Source of the DNA: Chitinophagaceae bacterium
GTDB lineage: Bacteria > Bacteroidota > Bacteroidia > Chitinophagales > Chitinophagaceae
Direction: 5' to 3'
Assembly (NCBI GenBank): GCA_021738605.1
Contig: JAIPBY010000179.1
Span: 1 to 5,075, forward strand
DNA length: 5,075 nucleotides
A program made the translations under genes and the position numbers. Below the pieces are notes generated by a model. The model had not been told where the DNA came from and searched no databases. It saw only the letters and a list, made by a program, of their open reading frames with translations. Each line of letters starts with the position of its first letter. Positions within the stretch are counted from its first letter, which is position 1. Shown here in pieces: positions 1 through 4,899 of this stretch.

Positions 1-2
1 CA

Positions 3-95
3 GATGAAAAATTCATCCTCTCCAAAAAATCTCCGGATAATGTTGCCAAAAAAATCCGGCTTGGCATACAGGATTGGCTGCAAGAGGCCCGCTGA
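3..95 (+). CDS. C-terminal end of an unidentified upstream gene (partial)
   Basis: Thirty sense codons followed by TGA at 93-95 read in frame from the left edge, so the gene begins outside the window. The visible tail starts DEKFILSKKSPDNVAKK and ends in a charged amphipathic helix (IQDWLQEAR). This composition looks like a genuine soluble-protein C-terminus. The family cannot be named from so short a piece. Its presence supports starting the next gene at 130 rather than at the ATG at base 4, because an ATG-4 start would overlap this gene in another frame. A promoter -7 element begins immediately behind its stop. Confidence 0.6.
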   Translation, partial: DEKFILSKKSPDNVAKKIRLGIQDWLQEAR

Positions 96-103
96 TAATT
101 TTG
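74..103 (+). promoter_or_regulatory. Bacteroidota-type promoter for the Dabb-MFS unit
   Basis: TAATTTTG at 96-103 is an exact match to the phylum's -7 consensus TAnnTTTG. A TTG at 74-76 lies 19 bp upstream, the expected spacing for the -33 element. The predicted transcript would start near 109-111, giving a leader of about 20 nt before the ATG at 130. The -7 box starts on the base after the preceding gene's TGA, so the -33 element lies inside that gene's coding sequence. Confidence 0.6.
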
Positions 104-129
104 TACCTTCACCACTCAATCAATTTACA

Positions 130-447
130 ATGGAACTCAAGAACACATTTATTCATCACGTTTATTTTTGGCTCAAGAATCCTGAAAGCAAAGAAGACCT
201 CCAGAAATTGGTAGAAGGACTCGAGGCGTTGGCTTCAGTGGAGGAAATCAAGATGTACCATATTGGTGTGCCCGCTCCCACAGACAGGGAAGTGATTGAC
301 AATACCTACGCCATTTCCTGGTTGAATATTTTTGAAACTTCCGAAGACCATGATGCTTACCAGGTTCATCCGAAGCACTTGAAATTCATTTCAGATTGCT
401 CATCACTTTGGAGCAAGGTGAAGGTTTACGACTCTTTGCAACACTAA
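130..447 (+). CDS. Dabb (stress-responsive A/B barrel) domain protein
   Basis: This is a 105-aa single-domain protein. It carries the hallmarks of the Dabb family, a dimeric ferredoxin-like alpha/beta barrel. The N-terminal strand is FIHHVYFWLKN (residues 7-17). A central stretch has GVPAPTDREVID (46-57). The last part has F68, then DAYQVHPKH (75-83) and F86. Family members are small cytosolic proteins. Some are stress-induced in plants and some are cyclase or dehydratase-like enzymes, but most bacterial ones have no assigned reaction, and none is claimed here. The ATG at 130 is chosen because the family fold begins right there, because a promoter lies at 74-103, and because the longer reading from base 4 would overlap the preceding gene. 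The MFS exporter gene follows after 17 bp, so the two are probably co-transcribed. The family call is firm; the function is unknown. Confidence 0.88.
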   Translation: MELKNTFIHHVYFWLKNPESKEDLQKLVEGLEALASVEEIKMYHIGVPAPTDREVIDNTYAISWLNIFETSEDHDAYQVHPKHLKFISDCSSLWSKVKVYDSLQH

Positions 448-464
448 TCAATCAATACAACAGG

Positions 465-1694
465 ATGTTTGGGAAGGGTAGATCAGCTGCGTTGGGATTC
501 ATTTTTGTAACCGTACTGGTTGACGTCATTGGGTTGGGTATCATCATTCCTGTGCTGCCCAAGCTGATTCAGCAATTGACCGGAGGAGACATGAGTGTTG
601 CTTCCCGCTATGGCGGTTGGCTGATGTTTACTTATGCTTTCATGCAGTTCTTGTTTGCCCCTGTACTGGGAAGCCTCAGCGACCAGTATGGCAGAAGGGC
701 GGTGATTCTTTTTTCCCTTTTCGGATTTGGCCTGGATTACCTGCTGCTGGCCTGGGCGCCAAGCATTACTTGGCTTTTCATTGCCCGGGTATTGTCAGGT
801 ATCACCGGCGCAAGCTTCACTACGGCATCCGCCTATATCGCTGATATCAGTACGCCAGAAAAAAGGGCACAGAATTTTGGGATGATTGGTGCAGCATTTG
901 GAATGGGCTTCATCATTGGGCCGCTGATTGGTGGGGTGTTGGGCCAGTTTGGAGAGCGGGTTCCCTTCCTTTTTGCCGCCGGACTCACCATGGTCAACTG
1001 GTTGTATGGCATGTTCATCCTTCCCGAATCCCTTTCAAAAGACAAAAGAAGAAAATTTGAGTGGAAGAGGGCCAACCCGGTGGGCTCGCTCATTCACCTC
1101 AGGAAATACCCTGCAGTGGCAGGCTTGATCCTTTCACTGACCTTTGTATACATTGGTGCTAATGCCGTTCAGAGCACCTGGAGCTATTATACCATGAAGA
1201 AATTTGGCTGGGATCCAGCAATGGTAGGATACTCCCTGGCTTTTGTGGGGCTGATGATTGCCATCGTTCAGGGCGGATTGATCCGGATTGCGATACCCAA
1301 ACTTGGTCAGACAAAAGCAGTTTTCGTTGGCCTGGTATTGTATACCATTGGGATGGTCTGCTTTGCCTATGCTCCCAATACCTATATGATGTTTGCTTTT
1401 TGCGTCATTTATTGCCTTGGGGGAATTGCCGGCCCCGCCTTGCAGGGCATTATCTCTTCCCATGTTCCTGCCAATGAACAGGGTGAGTTGCAGGGTGCCC
1501 TTACCAGCCTGATCAGTGCTACGGCTATCGTTGGCCCGCCCCTGATGACCAACCTCTTTTCATTTTTCAGCAGGGATGGCGCTCCACTTTATTTTCCCGG
1601 CGCACCCTTCATTGCCGGCGCGTTTTTCTTCCTTTTCAGCACGATAATCACCTTCCGAAGCCTTCAGGCAGAGCGAAGGGCGACCCCTTTCTAA
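465..1694 (+). CDS. TCR/Tet-family MFS drug-type exporter (TetA-like)
   Basis: A 409-aa, roughly 12-TM inner-membrane transporter of the major facilitator superfamily, likely a proton-coupled antiporter. Its closest resemblance is to class A/C TetA proteins (about 400 aa). TM1 has VDVIGLGIIIPVLP with D20 (TetA Asp15). Loop 2-3 has motif A, GSLSDQYGRR (69-78). TM3 has D91-Y92 (TetA Asp84). TM4 has R108. AYIADISTPEKRAQ (123-136) is followed by motif C around G152-P153. The C-terminal half has a segment starting GPALQGIISSHVPANEQGEL, which matches the TetA family closely. By manual comparison with remembered TetA sequences, the TM9 aspartate (Asp285 in TetA(B)) is Tyr293 here, so tetracycline export is doubtful. 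The ATG at 465 is preferred over 396, because the earlier start adds a 23-aa non-hydrophobic tail and overlaps the Dabb gene. It lies 17 bp behind that gene and probably shares its promoter. The substrate is unknown. Confidence 0.88.
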   Translation: MFGKGRSAALGFIFVTVLVDVIGLGIIIPVLPKLIQQLTGGDMSVASRYGGWLMFTYAFMQFLFAPVLGSLSDQYGRRAVILFSLFGFGLDYLLLAWAPSITWLFIARVLSGITGASFTTASAYIADISTPEKRAQNFGMIGAAFGMGFIIGPLIGGVLGQFGERVPFLFAAGLTMVNWLYGMFILPESLSKDKRRKFEWKRANPVGSLIHLRKYPAVAGLILSLTFVYIGANAVQSTWSYYTMKKFGWDPAMVGYSLAFVGLMIAIVQGGLIRIAIPKLGQTKAVFVGLVLYTIGMVCFAYAPNTYMMFAFCVIYCLGGIAGPALQGIISSHVPANEQGELQGALTSLISATAIVGPPLMTNLFSFFSRDGAPLYFPGAPFIAGAFFFLFSTIITFRSLQAERRATPF

Positions 1695-1745
1695 GGAAAA
1701 TGTTGTTAAAATGTGCAAAAAAGTACCGATTTTTTTATTTATTTC

Positions 1746-1775
1746 TTGCAAATCAAATTATTAAGGCTAGCTTTG
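1746..1775 (+). promoter_or_regulatory. Promoter of the RRM protein gene
   Basis: TAGCTTTG at 1768-1775 matches TAnnTTTG exactly, and TTG at 1746-1748 sits 19 bp upstream. This is the best-formed promoter in the window. Transcription would start near 1781-1783, leaving an untranslated leader of about 125 nt before the ATG at 1907. That is long for this phylum. Confidence 0.65.
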
Positions 1776-1797
1776 TATCGTAATTTGAGTTAAGTAC

Positions 1798-1842
1798 AGT
1801 ATTTAGTAAGTGAAAGTATTTTCTGCTACGCATGTTCTGCTA
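1798..1842 (+). repeat. Two pairs of short direct repeats in the RRM-gene leader
   Basis: AGTATTT occurs at 1798-1804 and 1815-1821, and TTCTGCTA at 1821-1828 and 1835-1842. All lie in the predicted untranslated leader. They could be repeated recognition sites for an RNA-binding protein, possibly the encoded RRM protein itself. That role is inference; the repeats themselves are plain in the sequence, but short enough that chance is possible. Confidence 0.4.
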
Positions 1843-1906
1843 ATAGTAAAAGTCTTCTTTACGCCTGTGTTTCTCTCATCCTTTTTTAATTTTTTATTTT
1901 TTTGAA

Positions 1907-2233
1907 ATGAACATTTATGTTTCAAATTTGAGCTTCAACGTACAGGATGAAGACTTGAAAGAATTCTTTGCTGAGTATGGAGAAGTAACTTCAGCAAAGG
2001 TTATCACAGACAAATTCACTGGTCGTAGCCGTGGCTTCGGTTTTGTTGAAATGTCTGACGATGCAGCCGCACAGAAAGCTATCCAAGAATTGGATGGTGC
2101 AACTGTTGAAGGCCGTGCCATCAAAGTAAGCGAGGCGAAGCCTCGTGAAGCGCGCCCTAGCAATGGTGGCAGCGGTGGTGGTGCTCCTCGCCGTAATTTC
2201 GGCGGTGGCGGCGGCGGTGGAAACCGTTGGTAA
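1907..2233 (+). CDS. Single-RRM RNA-binding protein with glycine-rich tail
   Basis: A 108-aa cytosolic RNA-binding protein. One RNA recognition motif spans residues 2-78: RNP2 is IYVSNL (3-8) and RNP1 is RGFGFVEM (42-49). The RNA-stacking aromatics Y4, F44 and F46 are intact. A basic linker (KPREAR, 78-83) leads to a low-complexity tail of Gly, Arg and Asn ending GNRW, as in eukaryotic glycine-rich RNA-binding proteins and cyanobacterial or Bacteroidota Rbp proteins. In Bacteroidota, which lack Hfq in many lineages, such proteins are proposed post-transcriptional regulators. A role as global chaperone or cold-responsive protein here is inference. The ATG at 1907 begins directly with beta-1 of the RRM, so no other start is plausible. 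The gene is a single transcription unit, with its own promoter at 1746-1775 and a terminator 20 bp behind the stop. The glycine run is coded by GGC/GGT repeats around 2160-2220, a place where copy number could vary. Confidence 0.93.
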   Translation: MNIYVSNLSFNVQDEDLKEFFAEYGEVTSAKVITDKFTGRSRGFGFVEMSDDAAAQKAIQELDGATVEGRAIKVSEAKPREARPSNGGSGGGAPRRNFGGGGGGGNRW

Positions 2234-2253
2234 TCGCATCAACTATCTGATTG

Positions 2254-2280
2254 AAAAAGGGAACCATTGGTTCCCTTTTT
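2254..2280. terminator. Strong, nearly symmetric Rho-independent terminator
   Basis: The 27 bases form an almost perfect palindrome. A5 leads into the stem GGGAACC, then loop ATT, then GGTTCCC, then T5. The flanking A and T tracts extend the pairing and give a U-run on either strand, so it could work in both directions. It lies 20 bp behind the RRM gene stop and ends that transcript. No gene on the - strand ends here, so only + strand use is needed. Confidence 0.9.
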
Positions 2281-2313
2281 CTGTTATAAATGCGAACCTC
2301 CAATTCTTTTCTG

Positions 2314-2321
2314 CAACTTTG
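2314..2321 (+). promoter_or_regulatory. Probable -7 element for the CMD-korB unit
   Basis: CAACTTTG (2314-2321), followed by CA, differs from TAnnTTTG only at the first base. It lies 16 bp before the ATG at 2338, which fits the short leaders common in this phylum. No good TTG is found 19-21 bp upstream. A new promoter is expected here because a strong terminator lies just upstream. Confidence 0.45.
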
Positions 2322-2337
2322 CACAACAAACCCGCAC

Positions 2338-2691
2338 ATGAGTATCGTAAACGAATTCAATGAATACAGAGAAAGGATGAATGATGTCATCCTGAGCAAA
2401 GGCAATCTGGTGATGAAACGCCTGTGGAACCTCGACACCAATACCTATCAGGAAGGGGCATTGGACGTCAAGACCAAGGAAATGCTGGGCCTGGTGGCCA
2501 GCATGGTATTGAGGTGCGACGATTGCATCAAGTATCACCTGGGAAAATGCCATGAATTGGGTTTGACAACCGATGAAGTGTATGAGATATTTTCTGTTGC
2601 CAACATCGTGGGCGGAACCATCGTTATCCCCCATACAAGAAGGGGTGCTGAGTATTGGGAGGCCTTGCAGTCGTCCAGCGAAACAAAATAA
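2338..2691 (+). CDS. Carboxymuconolactone decarboxylase/AhpD-like family protein
   Basis: A 117-aa all-helical protein of the CMD/AhpD superfamily. The signature is LDVKTKEMLGLVASMVLRCDDCIKYH over residues 42-67: C60 and C63 form the CxxC, with H67 four residues on, as in the AhpD active site. AhpD-type members are thiol peroxidase or disulfide reductase partners; others of the family are decarboxylases without the CxxC. The intact CxxCxxxH argues for redox chemistry, though the reaction and partner are unknown. GGTIVIPHTRRGAEYW (92-107) is the family's usual closing helix. The start at 2338 is chosen over 2290: it follows the -7 element directly, and the 16 extra residues of the longer form would be encoded across that promoter. 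korB begins 31 bp after the stop with no terminator between, so the two are probably an operon. An oxidative-stress role protecting the oxygen-sensitive oxidoreductase is a possible reading, not shown. Confidence 0.88.
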   Translation: MSIVNEFNEYRERMNDVILSKGNLVMKRLWNLDTNTYQEGALDVKTKEMLGLVASMVLRCDDCIKYHLGKCHELGLTTDEVYEIFSVANIVGGTIVIPHTRRGAEYWEALQSSSETK

Positions 2692-2722
2692 TTGAGTATA
2701 TTTAAAAGAATAAACGTGTTTT

Positions 2723-3757
2723 ATGAGTGAAGTATTACAAACAGCATCACCGCTCACTTCCAAAGATTTTCAAACAGACCAGGAAGTAAGGTGGTGTCCG
2801 GGATGTGGAGATTATTCTATCCTTGCACAGGTGCAGAAGGTGATGCCAACCTTGGGTATACCAAGAGAGAACATCGTGATTGTTTCAGGAATTGGTTGCT
2901 CAAGCCGTTTCCCTTATTATATGGAAACCTATGGCATGCATTCCATCCATGGAAGGGCAACCGCTGTTGCCAGTGGTTTGAAGGCAACAAGGCCTGAACT
3001 GAGCGTCTGGATTGTGACCGGTGATGGCGATTCACTCAGCATTGGCGGCAACCATACCATTCATTTGTTGAGAAGGAATTTTGATGTGAACATCATGATG
3101 TTCAACAACCAGATCTATGGCCTGACCAAGGGACAATATTCACCAACCTCTGAAGAGCAGAAGGTTACCAAATCTACCCCTTTCGGTAGCATTGATCATC
3201 CGTTCAATCCATTGGCCTTGGCTATGGGAGCAGATGCCACCTTCATTGCCAGAACCATGGACCGCGATCCCAAACACCTGCAGGAGTCCCTGTTGCGCAG
3301 CAATGCCCACAAGGGTGCATCATTCCTTGAAATCTACCAGAACTGCAACATCTTCAACGATGGGGCTTTTGAAATATTCACAGACAAGGCTTCTAAGCCA
3401 GTGGAAACACTGTTCCTTGAGCAAGGCAAGCCCTTGGTTTTTGGCGCCAACAAGGAAAAAGGAATCAAGTTGGATGGTTTCAAGCCAGTAGTGGTAGACC
3501 TTTCAGAAGGCGCCAGTGCAGACGATTGCTGGATCCACGACGACCATGATTTTTACAAGGCACAGATTTTGGTGCGCATGTTTGATGATCCGCATATCGC
3601 CGGTCACCTGCCCAGGCCATTTGGTGTTTTCTATGAAACTGAAAGGGCATGCTACGAAGACCAAATGCAAATGCAAATCGATGAGGTCATTGCAAAGAAA
3701 GGGCTTGGCGATTTGAACAAGTTGCTCCGTGGCGGGGAGACTTGGACGATTTCATAA
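2723..3757 (+). CDS. korB: 2-oxoacid (2-oxoglutarate):ferredoxin oxidoreductase, beta subunit
   Basis: The 344-aa beta subunit carries thiamine diphosphate and one 4Fe-4S cluster. The complex oxidatively decarboxylates a 2-oxoacid to acyl-CoA and reduces ferredoxin, and can run in reverse in carbon fixation. Cluster ligands are visible as WCPGCGD (C25, C28), SGIGCSSR (C59) and YQNCNIFND (C208), the usual four-cysteine pattern. The TPP/Mg motif is GDGD (100-103) leading to FNNQIYGLTKGQYSPTS (127-143). The substrate is judged 2-oxoglutarate from the overall KorB-like sequence; pyruvate or another 2-oxoacid cannot be excluded. The length is normal for Bacteroidota KorB, with its C-terminal extension past residue 230. 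The partner alpha (fused gamma-alpha) subunit is not found anywhere in this window: the gene ahead is the CMD protein and the gene behind is yciO. The ATG at 2723 lies 31 bp after the CMD gene, with no strong Shine-Dalgarno. Confidence 0.93.
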   Translation: MSEVLQTASPLTSKDFQTDQEVRWCPGCGDYSILAQVQKVMPTLGIPRENIVIVSGIGCSSRFPYYMETYGMHSIHGRATAVASGLKATRPELSVWIVTGDGDSLSIGGNHTIHLLRRNFDVNIMMFNNQIYGLTKGQYSPTSEEQKVTKSTPFGSIDHPFNPLALAMGADATFIARTMDRDPKHLQESLLRSNAHKGASFLEIYQNCNIFNDGAFEIFTDKASKPVETLFLEQGKPLVFGANKEKGIKLDGFKPVVVDLSEGASADDCWIHDDHDFYKAQILVRMFDDPHIAGHLPRPFGVFYETERACYEDQMQMQIDEVIAKKGLGDLNKLLRGGETWTIS

Positions 3758-3822
3758 GTTGGGTTTAGGCAATTAATTCAGGGTTATCGGAGGGAGAACA
3801 ATGGTAGTAGCTTCAATCTGTT

Positions 3823-3830
3823 TATATTTG
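3823..3830 (+). promoter_or_regulatory. -7 element directly ahead of the YciO gene (possible leaderless start)
   Basis: TATATTTG at 3823-3830 is an exact TAnnTTTG match. The ATG begins only 5 bp later, at 3836. With the usual 5-7 nt from the box to the first base of RNA, the transcript would begin at or next to the A of the start codon. The -33 position has only ATG at 3801-3803 instead of TTG, which weakens the call. Confidence 0.45.
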
Positions 3831-3835
3831 AACCG

Positions 3836-4441
3836 ATGCTGATTACTGTACACCCAAAAGACCCACAACAGAGATTGATCAAACAAATTGCCGATTGTTT
3901 GCGCAGTGGCGGTGTGATCATTTACCCTACTGACACGGTCTATGGACTGGGTTGCGATATTTTTCAACCCAAAGCCGTTGAGCGGATTTGCCGCATCAAA
4001 GGGATTGATCCATTAAAAGCCAACCTCTCCTTCATTTGCAGCGATCTTTCTGATTTGAGCAAATATGCAAGAACCATTTCTACACCACAGTATCGTCTTA
4101 TCAAGAACCATATCCCCGGTCCATTTACTTTTATTCTTCCCGCAAGCAAGGAAGTGCCAAAAATCCTGAAAAGCAAGAAAGACACGATTGGATTGAGGGT
4201 TCCCGATCATCATATTACCCATGCGATTGCTGCTGCATTGGGCAATCCCATCCTGAGTTCATCCCTTCCCGGAGACATGGTGGAAGAATTCACCGATCCT
4301 GAACTGATCCACGACAAGTTTCACAAATTGGTTGACATTGTGGTTGATGGCGGCATTGGCGGCCTGGAATATTCAACCATTGTAGACATGACCGATGAAG
4401 AGCCTCAAGTGATCAGGCAGGGGGCAGGAATATTGGGTTAA
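3836..4441 (+). CDS. yciO: YrdC/Sua5-domain protein of the YciO type
   Basis: A 201-aa one-domain protein of the YrdC/Sua5/YciO superfamily. It follows E. coli YciO (about 206 aa) along its full length as I remember that sequence: HPKDPQQRLI (6-15), GGVIIYPTDTVYGLGCDI (25-42), ERICRIK (49-55), SDLSDLSKY (69-77), NHIPGPFTFIL (91-101), TIGLRVP (117-123), LSSSLPG (140-146), and a final STIVDMT (180-186) close to VIRQGAG. TsaC/Sua5 proteins make threonylcarbamoyl-AMP for the tRNA t6A modification. This protein lacks the TsaC SAN motif (SSS here) and the KR..NP nucleotide-binding stretch (KGIDPLKAN here). It is therefore probably not the cell's main TsaC, and its true role, like that of YciO, is unsettled. 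No Sua5 C-terminal domain is present. The start is fixed by the YciO-like N-terminus. The gap to korB is 78 bp, and the gene converges on hicA. Confidence 0.88.
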   Translation: MLITVHPKDPQQRLIKQIADCLRSGGVIIYPTDTVYGLGCDIFQPKAVERICRIKGIDPLKANLSFICSDLSDLSKYARTISTPQYRLIKNHIPGPFTFILPASKEVPKILKSKKDTIGLRVPDHHITHAIAAALGNPILSSSLPGDMVEEFTDPELIHDKFHKLVDIVVDGGIGGLEYSTIVDMTDEEPQVIRQGAGILG

Positions 4442-4463
4442 TGCTTCAGTAGGGGTGCATTAA
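4438..4463. repeat. Inverted repeat spanning both stop codons of the convergent yciO and hicA genes
   Basis: TTAATGC at 4438-4444 pairs perfectly with GCATTAA at 4457-4463 around a 12-nt loop. The left arm contains the yciO TAA (4439-4441) and the right arm contains the hicA TAA (complement of 4460-4462). The stem is AT-rich and no U-run follows on either strand, so it is not a canonical intrinsic terminator. It could still act as a weak 3'-end structure for both transcripts in the 18-bp gap. Confidence 0.4.
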
Positions 4464-4699
4464 AAAATCATGTTTATCAGTGCTGCCTTGTTCAAGCCAT
4501 GATGCAAGGCAACATCATTGAGGATTGCCGAAAGTGTTCCAATTTTTAGTGGGCTGTGGTCGGGGATGGTGATGTGGTGTTCGCCATTTACCAGAGTAGA
4601 TAGGCGAATGTGGCTACCCGATTGTCTTGTAGGGAGGTAGCCCAACTTTTTTAAAGAACGCATTAAATCTCTTCCCGTTAGGCTTCTTGGTGTTTTCAT
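4460..4699 (-). CDS. hicA: HicA-like toxin, mRNA interferase (type II toxin-antitoxin)
   Basis: A 79-aa HicA/YcfA-family protein with the double-stranded-RNA-binding-like fold. HicA toxins cleave mRNA independently of ribosomes and are blocked by HicB. The family pattern is complete: an N-terminal helix with GRDLMRSLKKLGY (9-21), RQSGSH (25-30) with the catalytic histidine H30, an HHITIPDH strand (41-48), and LKIGTLSAILNDV (51-63). The length is typical, or slightly long owing to the AALINMIF tail. The start ATG (4699-4697) overlaps the hicB stop as ATGA, so translation is probably coupled and antitoxin is made first. It is transcribed toward yciO, with only 18 bp between the stop codons. No frameshift or missing key residue is seen, so the toxin is likely functional, though activity is not shown. 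Confidence 0.88.
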   Translation of the reverse strand: MKTPRSLTGRDLMRSLKKLGYLPTRQSGSHIRLSTLVNGEHHITIPDHSPLKIGTLSAILNDVALHHGLNKAALINMIF

Positions 4700-4899
4700 G
4701 CATCAATGACTTCCTCTCTCACAATTTGAAGCCTTATGATTCTTTTTTGATCATCATCAAAATGACAATGAACAGCATCAATGATGGCTTCTTTCAATCC
4801 CTCAAGTGTTTCTCCTTGTGTGAAAATTGACTCCGAAATACACTTGGCGGTAAAACCACCATCCTGAGCTTCTTCAACAATAAAAACAACCTCTTGCAT
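4696..4899 (-). CDS. hicB: Short HicB-like antitoxin
   Basis: A 67-aa protein with the N-terminal HicB domain, a partial RNase H-like fold. The strand FIVEEAQDGGFTAKC (6-20) is followed by FTQGETLEGLKEAIIDAV (26-43) and a final strand RIIRLQIVREEV (53-64). HicB neutralises HicA by covering its active site. Full-length HicB proteins (about 110-150 aa) add a C-terminal HTH or ribbon-helix-helix domain that represses the operon. This one stops right after the toxin-binding domain. DNA binding would need another protein, or autoregulation is absent. It lies upstream of hicA in the order antitoxin-toxin, the reverse of E. coli hicAB, and overlaps it by 4 bases. The start at 4899 gives a complete first beta strand, and no earlier in-frame start is needed. 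Part of the HicB superfamily has other roles, but the HicA partner makes the antitoxin call secure. Confidence 0.85.
   Translation of the reverse strand: MQEVVFIVEEAQDGGFTAKCISESIFTQGETLEGLKEAIIDAVHCHFDDDQKRIIRLQIVREEVIDA

Larger units (their letters stand above)
1695..1906. other. Intergenic region with promoter and long structured or U-rich leader
   Basis: This 212-bp AT-rich gap contains no convincing ORF. Behind the MFS stop there is only an A-run/T-run pair around 1718-1737, with no GC stem, so no clear terminator. After the promoter, the leader holds two copies of TTCTGCTA (1821-1828 and 1835-1842, period 14 nt) and two copies of AGTATTT (1798-1804 and 1815-1821, period 17 nt). A strongly T-rich tract at 1881-1903 (T6, T6 and T7 runs broken by AA and A) runs up to the start codon. 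No Shine-Dalgarno sequence is visible. Confidence 0.6.

Noticed and set aside
4..129. N-terminal extension of the Dabb protein from an ATG at base 4
   Set aside because: The extra 42 residues have no Dabb similarity, overlap the C-terminus of the preceding gene in another frame, and run across the promoter at 74-103.
396..464. Earlier start for the MFS exporter
   Set aside because: It would overlap the Dabb gene by 52 bases and add a 23-aa tail unlike TetA N-termini. The ATG at 465 leads straight into TM1.
833..1463. Open frames on the - strand opposite the MFS gene (833-1093 and 1134-1463)
   Set aside because: Both lie wholly inside the TetA-like gene. Their translations are low-quality and lack family motifs.
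1718..1737. A-run/T-run pair behind the MFS gene as a terminator
   Set aside because: The possible stem is almost only A-T pairs with no GC core, too weak for an intrinsic terminator.
2160..2222. Glycine-codon repeat as a tandem repeat or CRISPR-like array
   Set aside because: It is ordinary coding low complexity of a glycine-rich RRM tail, with no repeat-spacer structure. No CRISPR array is present in the window.
2290..2337. Sixteen-residue N-terminal extension of the CMD protein
   Set aside because: The extension would be encoded across the CAACTTTG promoter box and has no counterpart in the family.
2145..2363. Open frame overlapping the RRM gene tail and the terminator
   Set aside because: It is a product of the repetitive glycine codons read in another frame and runs through the terminator and the next promoter. 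No protein-like features are seen.
2284..2763. 159-codon open frame on the - strand opposite the CMD gene
   Set aside because: It is the antisense shadow of a well-supported CMD gene and has no recognisable domain or promoter.
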